This document shows positions 5,861-9,203 of a stretch of 9,203 nucleotides of DNA, piece after piece (the first letter of the stretch is position 1; each line of letters begins with the position of its first letter). Under the pieces are notes generated by a model. The model had not been told where the DNA came from, made no database searches, and worked only from the letters and a program-made list of their open reading frames with translations. The DNA comes from an uncultured Bacilli bacterium (GTDB taxonomy: Bacteria > Bacillota_I > Bacilli_A > ML615J-28 > CAG-313), in contig CANQWZ010000051.1 in assembly GCA_947627685.1 (NCBI GenBank), positions 1 to 9,203 on the forward strand, written 5' to 3'. The position numbers were made by a program, and so were the translations under genes.

Positions 5861-7498
5861 ATGGCAAAGGAAAAAAATCGTAATTTAGAAACGAAGGAAA
5901 AAGAAAGATTATTTCATTATGAAATTTTAGGTATTATTTTACTAATTTTATCAATGTTTGCTATTACCAAAATGGGACTTGTTGGTAAATATTTAATGCT
6001 TCTTGTAAAGATGTTTTTTGGTGATTGGTATTTTTTAATTTTTATTTTAATCATTTTTTACGCCATTAGGTGTATCATTGTTCATAAACGTTTAAAAATA
6101 ATCAATATTAGATATTTAGGCATCTTTATTTTAATTTTAGCCTTAATTCTTTTATCCCATTTTAGCATGCATAGCTACCTTAAACAATATAGTGGTAATC
6201 ATTTAGTAATGACATTAAAATTGTATTTAAACGAATTTAAACAAGAAAATCCTGATGGTATAAAAGGTGGCGGTATTGTTGGCGCAATTCTTTTTTACTT
6301 TTGTTATTACTTATTATCAGAAGTGGGAGTCATTTTACTTAGTATTGTTTTATTTTTTCTAGGCATTGTGTTTATCAGTAAGAAAACAATTAAAGATTTT
6401 GTAAAAAGTATAATGCAGTTTTTTATAAAAGTCTACCAAACTCTTAAAAAAACCTGGCAAAAAATGCGTAGTAAAATCAATGAATATGATAATTCATATC
6501 AAAAAAGTAAAATTAAATATAAAATTTCTAAAGTTACTAATAATGAATATTATAATAAAGAATATGAATTTGCTAAAAGAAATGGGGAAACGATTAAAAG
6601 AGTATTAAATAGTATGAATGTTTTTTATAATGATGTTACCTATCTTATTTGTCGTAATATTACGGTTTATTTTATTAATGCCCATTATCCATTTAGTTAC
6701 AAAGTATTTGAACATAACTTACAACATTATATTCATAATTTCCAACTCAAGCAAGATGAAAAAGCAAGTGAATTATTAGTAGAAGTAAATAACTTAAATA
6801 TTGTTCCGCTAAGAATAAGTGAAATAGAAAGATTAGAATCAAATGAAGTAGTTTTTGGCATTGATGATCGTAACGAATTTTTAAAATTAGATAGTAGTGC
6901 TAGCAAACTATTCCTTTTTGCGAAAGATAAAGTTAATACCACTAATTATTTAGATACGATTGTTTTATCATTAATGCATTACAAATCAAGTACTTTGTAT
7001 TATTATCTAGATTTTACTGATCAAAGTTCGTTAAAAACAAGTAATAATATTGATGAATTAGACCATATTTTAACCAAAGTAAATGAACGAATTGAACGCT
7101 TTAATTTATTAAACATCTCGGATATCGATGAATATAATAATAAAAATAGTAAACAGTTTACATATGAGTTAATCATTATTAATGGGGTTGAAAAGATTAT
7201 AACCGATAATAAAATAATGGAAAAATTAATGTATTTATTAGAAGTTAGTAATAATTATGGCTATTTATTCATTTTCACTAGTTATGATGGTAGTATAAAA
7301 AATGTTAATTTAGTTAATTTATTTTCTTATAAAGTTTTCTTAGAAGAAGAAACGGAGTGCTCAAAAAAATATATTAATAATCAACGCTTTGATTTATTAA
7401 ATAAAAAAAGTGAAGGATATCTTTTTTATAAAAGTATTATTTTAAGATTTGCACTACTCATGATGACTAAACAAGAATTAAGTAGTATAAAAAAGTAA
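5861..7498 (+). CDS. FtsK/SpoIIIE-like membrane protein lacking the ATPase motifs
   Basis: This 545-residue protein shares the layout of the septal DNA translocases but probably cannot hydrolyse ATP. Residues 21-173 form the N-terminal membrane domain, with hydrophobic segments near 21-36, 57-75, 85-100 and 138-173. EILGIILLILSMFAI, FFGDWYFL (52-59) and GGGIVGAILF (136-145) resemble SpoIIIE. Residues 175-245 are a basic linker. From about 250 the motor fold can be followed: alpha-domain-like DVTYLICRNITVYF, then LFLFAKDKVNTTNYLDTIVL where FtsK has the Walker A loop G-A-T-G-S-G-K-S, then ERFNLLNISDIDEYN matching the conserved RYxLFAxxGVRNIxGYN. YELIIINGVEK replaces Walker B I-D-E, and FTSYDGS replaces TQRPS. 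The DNA-reading gamma domain is absent (FtsK/SpoIIIE run about 790 residues or more). The frame has no breaks, and codon use looks like the neighbours'. Its role is unknown. Confidence 0.8.
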   Translation: MAKEKNRNLETKEKERLFHYEILGIILLILSMFAITKMGLVGKYLMLLVKMFFGDWYFLIFILIIFYAIRCIIVHKRLKIINIRYLGIFILILALILLSHFSMHSYLKQYSGNHLVMTLKLYLNEFKQENPDGIKGGGIVGAILFYFCYYLLSEVGVILLSIVLFFLGIVFISKKTIKDFVKSIMQFFIKVYQTLKKTWQKMRSKINEYDNSYQKSKIKYKISKVTNNEYYNKEYEFAKRNGETIKRVLNSMNVFYNDVTYLICRNITVYFINAHYPFSYKVFEHNLQHYIHNFQLKQDEKASELLVEVNNLNIVPLRISEIERLESNEVVFGIDDRNEFLKLDSSASKLFLFAKDKVNTTNYLDTIVLSLMHYKSSTLYYYLDFTDQSSLKTSNNIDELDHILTKVNERIERFNLLNISDIDEYNNKNSKQFTYELIIINGVEKIITDNKIMEKLMYLLEVSNNYGYLFIFTSYDGSIKNVNLVNLFSYKVFLEEETECSKKYINNQRFDLLNKKSEGYLFYKSIILRFALLMMTKQELSSIKK

Positions 7499-7525
7499 GT
7501 TGCTTTTTTAGACAACTTACTTTTT
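7490..7525. terminator. Bidirectional terminator shared by the FtsK-like gene and rarA
   Basis: A 13-bp perfect stem (AAAAAGTAAGTTG at 7490-7502 with CAACTTACTTTTT at 7513-7525) encloses a 10-nt loop. On the plus strand the right arm ends in a T run; on the minus strand the complement of the left arm also ends in Ts, so it can act both ways. Both converging stop codons (7496-7498 plus, 7517-7519 minus) lie inside the stem. Confidence 0.85.
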
Positions 7526-8767
7526 GTTAGCTTTTTTGGCTTCTTGTTTATATTTTTCAATTAGTTCATAACGTTCTTTTAAGCCTATTTCCATTTTAGA
7601 GCTATTTTTAGGGTGATAATATTTACGCCCTACTAAAGCATCTGGTAAATATTGTTGATCAACCCAAGCATTAGGATAGTCATGAGGATATAAATATGGT
7701 TTTTGTTTAGGATCAAAAGAATAAGTATTTTTTAAATGTAAGGGCAAAGTGCCACTTTTGCCATTATTAATATCTTCCATGGCCTCATTAATTGCAAGAT
7801 AGGCTGAATTCGATTTAGGGGAAAGAGCCATTTCAATGACAATGACACTAAGAGGTAAAATAGCTTCAGGATTGCCAAGTTCTCTTGCACTAGCAATCGC
7901 AGCCATGACACGCGGACCAATAGTAGGATTGGCAAGACCAATATCTTCATAAGCAATTGCTTGTAAGCGCCTTGTTAAACTTTCTAAATCATCAGCAATA
8001 ATTAATTTGGCTAAATAATGCAAAGAAGCATCAACATCACTGCCTCTAATAGATTTTTGCAAGCCACTTAAAGTATCATAGTAATTATCACCATTTGCGT
8101 CAATGGCAACATTTGGCCTTTGAATATAATGCATGGCAATATCAAGTGTAATATGATTAGTATTAGAAGTAAGCGCAATGGTTTCAAAATTATTAAGAAG
8201 CGTTCTAATTTCAAAATTAGCCGTTGTAACAATATATTGGCAAGCATCATCATCAATTATAAGATTAGGGTTTATAAAAGTTTTGGCCTTATCTAAAACT
8301 TTTTTAAGATCATCAAGGGTTAAATCATTTAGTTTATAGATGTGGCAACGGCTTCTTATCGCAGGGTTAACCGCATGATACGGACTAACAGTGGTTAAAC
8401 CAATTAAAATAATACTTCCATCTTCGACATAAGGCAGTAAAAAATCTTGAATATCTTTTTTCATACGATGAATTTCATCAACGATAATGATAGCATTATC
8501 TAAAAATCTAACTTCATTAATGATTTGTTTTAAAAGGTCTTTATTATCAGTTGAGGCATTAAATTTAAAGGCTTTAATTTTAGATAATTCACTTGTCGCA
8601 AGCGCAATAGAAGTTTTTCCACATCCGGGATTGCCATAAAGTATAAAAGAAAACAAGTGATTGGTATCAACCATTTGTCTAATTACGCCATTTTTACCAA
8701 CCAAATGATCTTGACCAACAATATCATCAAAAGTTTTGGGACGCATTAAATAGGCAAGGGGCTTCAT
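7517..8767 (-). CDS. rarA: RarA/MgsA-family AAA+ ATPase (replication-associated recombination factor)
   Basis: RarA is a cytosolic clamp-loader-like ATPase acting at stalled replication forks. The 416-residue product is full length. RMRPxTxxxxVGQxHL is met by MRPKTFDDIVGQDHLVG near the N-terminus, followed by Walker A GNPGCGKTS (45-53) and Walker B IIIVDEIHR. The sensor region GLTTVSPYHAVNPAIRSRC differs slightly from the usual G-A-T-T-E-N-P form. The C-terminal oligomerisation domain has LQKSIRGSDVDASLHYLAKL and RRLQAIAYEDIGLA, typical of RarA and distinct from RuvB or DnaX. The lysine-rich tail ends within the shared terminator. Its start at 8767 follows a perfect AAGGAGGT (8776-8783 on the minus strand), implying efficient translation. 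It converges on the FtsK-like gene and diverges from the MATE gene. Confidence 0.95.
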   Translation of the reverse strand: MKPLAYLMRPKTFDDIVGQDHLVGKNGVIRQMVDTNHLFSFILYGNPGCGKTSIALATSELSKIKAFKFNASTDNKDLLKQIINEVRFLDNAIIIVDEIHRMKKDIQDFLLPYVEDGSIILIGLTTVSPYHAVNPAIRSRCHIYKLNDLTLDDLKKVLDKAKTFINPNLIIDDDACQYIVTTANFEIRTLLNNFETIALTSNTNHITLDIAMHYIQRPNVAIDANGDNYYDTLSGLQKSIRGSDVDASLHYLAKLIIADDLESLTRRLQAIAYEDIGLANPTIGPRVMAAIASARELGNPEAILPLSVIVIEMALSPKSNSAYLAINEAMEDINNGKSGTLPLHLKNTYSFDPKQKPYLYPHDYPNAWVDQQYLPDALVGRKYYHPKNSSKMEIGLKERYELIEKYKQEAKKANKK

Positions 8768-8775
8768 GCTTTTTT

Positions 8776-8783
8776 ACCTCCTT
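8776..8783 (-). promoter_or_regulatory. Full-consensus ribosome binding site of rarA
   Basis: ACCTCCTT on the plus strand reads AAGGAGGT on the minus strand, 8 nt before ATG (8767-8765). It is the strongest Shine-Dalgarno match in the window and fixes the rarA start. Confidence 0.9.
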
Positions 8784-8821
8784 CATTTTTAATTTTACAA
8801 AGAATGATTTCATTTTATCAT

Positions 8822-8827
8822 ATTATA
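8822..8827 (-). promoter_or_regulatory. Candidate -10 box for rarA
   Basis: ATTATA on the plus strand is TATAAT on the minus strand, which would place the rarA transcription start near 8815 with a leader of roughly 48 nt. No good -35 hexamer is found 16-18 bp upstream, where the sequence is only A/T-rich. A second weaker box, TATGAT (8817-8822, minus), overlaps it. Confidence 0.4.
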
Positions 8828-8883
8828 AGTAAAAAAACATCAAAAAAGAAAATAAATTGCTTTATTAAAAACTTAAAAAAGCG

Positions 8884-8889
8884 TATAAT
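8884..8889 (+). promoter_or_regulatory. Candidate -10 box for the MATE gene
   Basis: A perfect TATAAT lies only 6 nt before ATG 8896, so the expected transcription start falls on or next to the start codon. The -35 region (about 8861-8866, TTTATT) is poor. The 128-bp gap between the divergent rarA and MATE genes (8768-8895) holds this box, the rarA signals and otherwise A-rich sequence. Confidence 0.5.
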
Positions 8890-8895
8890 AAATAT

Positions 8896-9203
8896 ATGAA
8901 AGATAAAAGTTATTTAATTTTAAAAAACCCTCATTTAGGTTTTAGTATCATACTTTTAGCTTTACCAATCATGTTTAGCAATATCTTAAAATCATTACAT
9001 GATATTGTTGATATGTATTTTATCAGTAACATTTCTACTAACATTACCAAAGTTGAAGCACAAGTTTGTGCCATTACTATTACAGGTCCCATTTTACAAA
9101 TTACTCAGGCGTTAGCAAGTGGCTTAATGATTGCGGGGATAGCCATTATGAGTCAGTATATAGGGCAAAAAGAGCATGAAAAAGCTCAAAAAGTAAGTGC
9201 ACA
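8896..9203 (+). CDS. MATE-family efflux transporter, N-terminal part (3' end outside window)
   Basis: The first 102 codons of a multidrug and toxin extrusion family protein, an inner-membrane Na+- or H+-coupled exporter, are visible. After a short polar start the first helix runs through LGFSIILLALPIMFSNILKS and leads into HDIVDMYFIS, the characteristic MATE helix 1-2 region. Later QALASGLMIAGIAIMSQYIG matches the usual second-helix and loop motif (A-L-x-x-G-x-x-x-x-G-x-x-x-x-x-S-Q-Y-x-G). The frame remains open to the window end. ATG 8896 is the first possible start after an in-frame TAA at 8866, and it has no Shine-Dalgarno sequence. The substrate cannot be inferred. The gene is read away from rarA with no evident functional link. 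Confidence 0.9.
   Translation, partial: MKDKSYLILKNPHLGFSIILLALPIMFSNILKSLHDIVDMYFISNISTNITKVEAQVCAITITGPILQITQALASGLMIAGIAIMSQYIGQKEHEKAQKVSA

Noticed and set aside
7732..7956. Plus-one-frame minus-strand open frames within rarA (also 8068-8256)
   Set aside because: Alternative frames of a clearly conserved gene; the leucine/isoleucine-rich translations come from A/T-rich codon use, not a membrane protein.
1..9203. CRISPR array, tRNA/rRNA genes, insertion sequence or phage remnants
   Set aside because: No regularly spaced repeats, cloverleaf-like sequences, transposase or integrase motifs, or composition shifts were seen; coding and intergenic sequence is accounted for by the listed genes.

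Overview
The window is low-GC DNA (by eye about 30% GC, with A/T-ending codons throughout) from a small-genome relative of Bacillus. Three things point there: AAGGAGG-type Shine-Dalgarno sites, TTGATA/TATAAT promoters, and a left half that keeps the Bacillus subtilis order phoH-ybeY-cdd-era-yqzL-recO. TGA acts as a stop (end of the transporter at 3733) and no TGA interrupts any gene, so the standard bacterial code applies and this is not a UGA=Trp mycoplasma. An uncultured Bacilli, Erysipelotrichia or RF39-type gut lineage is a reasonable guess but unproven.

Region 1 (1-3142, +) is one tightly packed transcription unit. It holds the C-terminal part of PhoH, the rRNA-maturation endoribonuclease YbeY, cytidine deaminase, the ribosome-assembly GTPase Era, a 48-residue YqzL-like protein and the recombination mediator RecO. 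An A/T-rich hairpin ends it at 3103-3142. The dgkA gene usual between ybeY and cdd in Bacillus is missing.

Region 2 (3140-5533, +) has its own promoter (TTTACA, 17 bp, TAAAAT). Three genes each overlap the next by 8 nt: a cyclophilin peptidyl-prolyl isomerase, a formate/nitrite-family channel and an iron-type butanol/aldehyde dehydrogenase. The last two fit an anaerobic, formate- and alcohol-producing fermentation.

Region 3 (5557-5811, +) is a single-gene unit for the zinc-ribbon ribosomal protein L33, with a near-consensus promoter and a strong terminator.

Region 4 (5824-7525, +) is the least ordinary part. It encodes a 545-residue protein with the layout of FtsK/SpoIIIE (N-terminal membrane domain, linker, then a motor-like region), but the ATP-binding Walker A and Walker B residues are gone and there is no C-terminal gamma domain. 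The frame is intact, so it looks like a retained pseudo-translocase rather than a decaying gene. Its ribosome binding site is complementary to a sequence just upstream.

Region 5 (7490-9203) holds rarA (AAA+ replication-restart/recombination ATPase) on the minus strand, sharing a convergent terminator with the FtsK-like gene. Divergent from it is the start of a MATE-family exporter that runs off the window and may be read from a leaderless mRNA. I see no tRNA, rRNA, CRISPR array, insertion sequence or phage gene.
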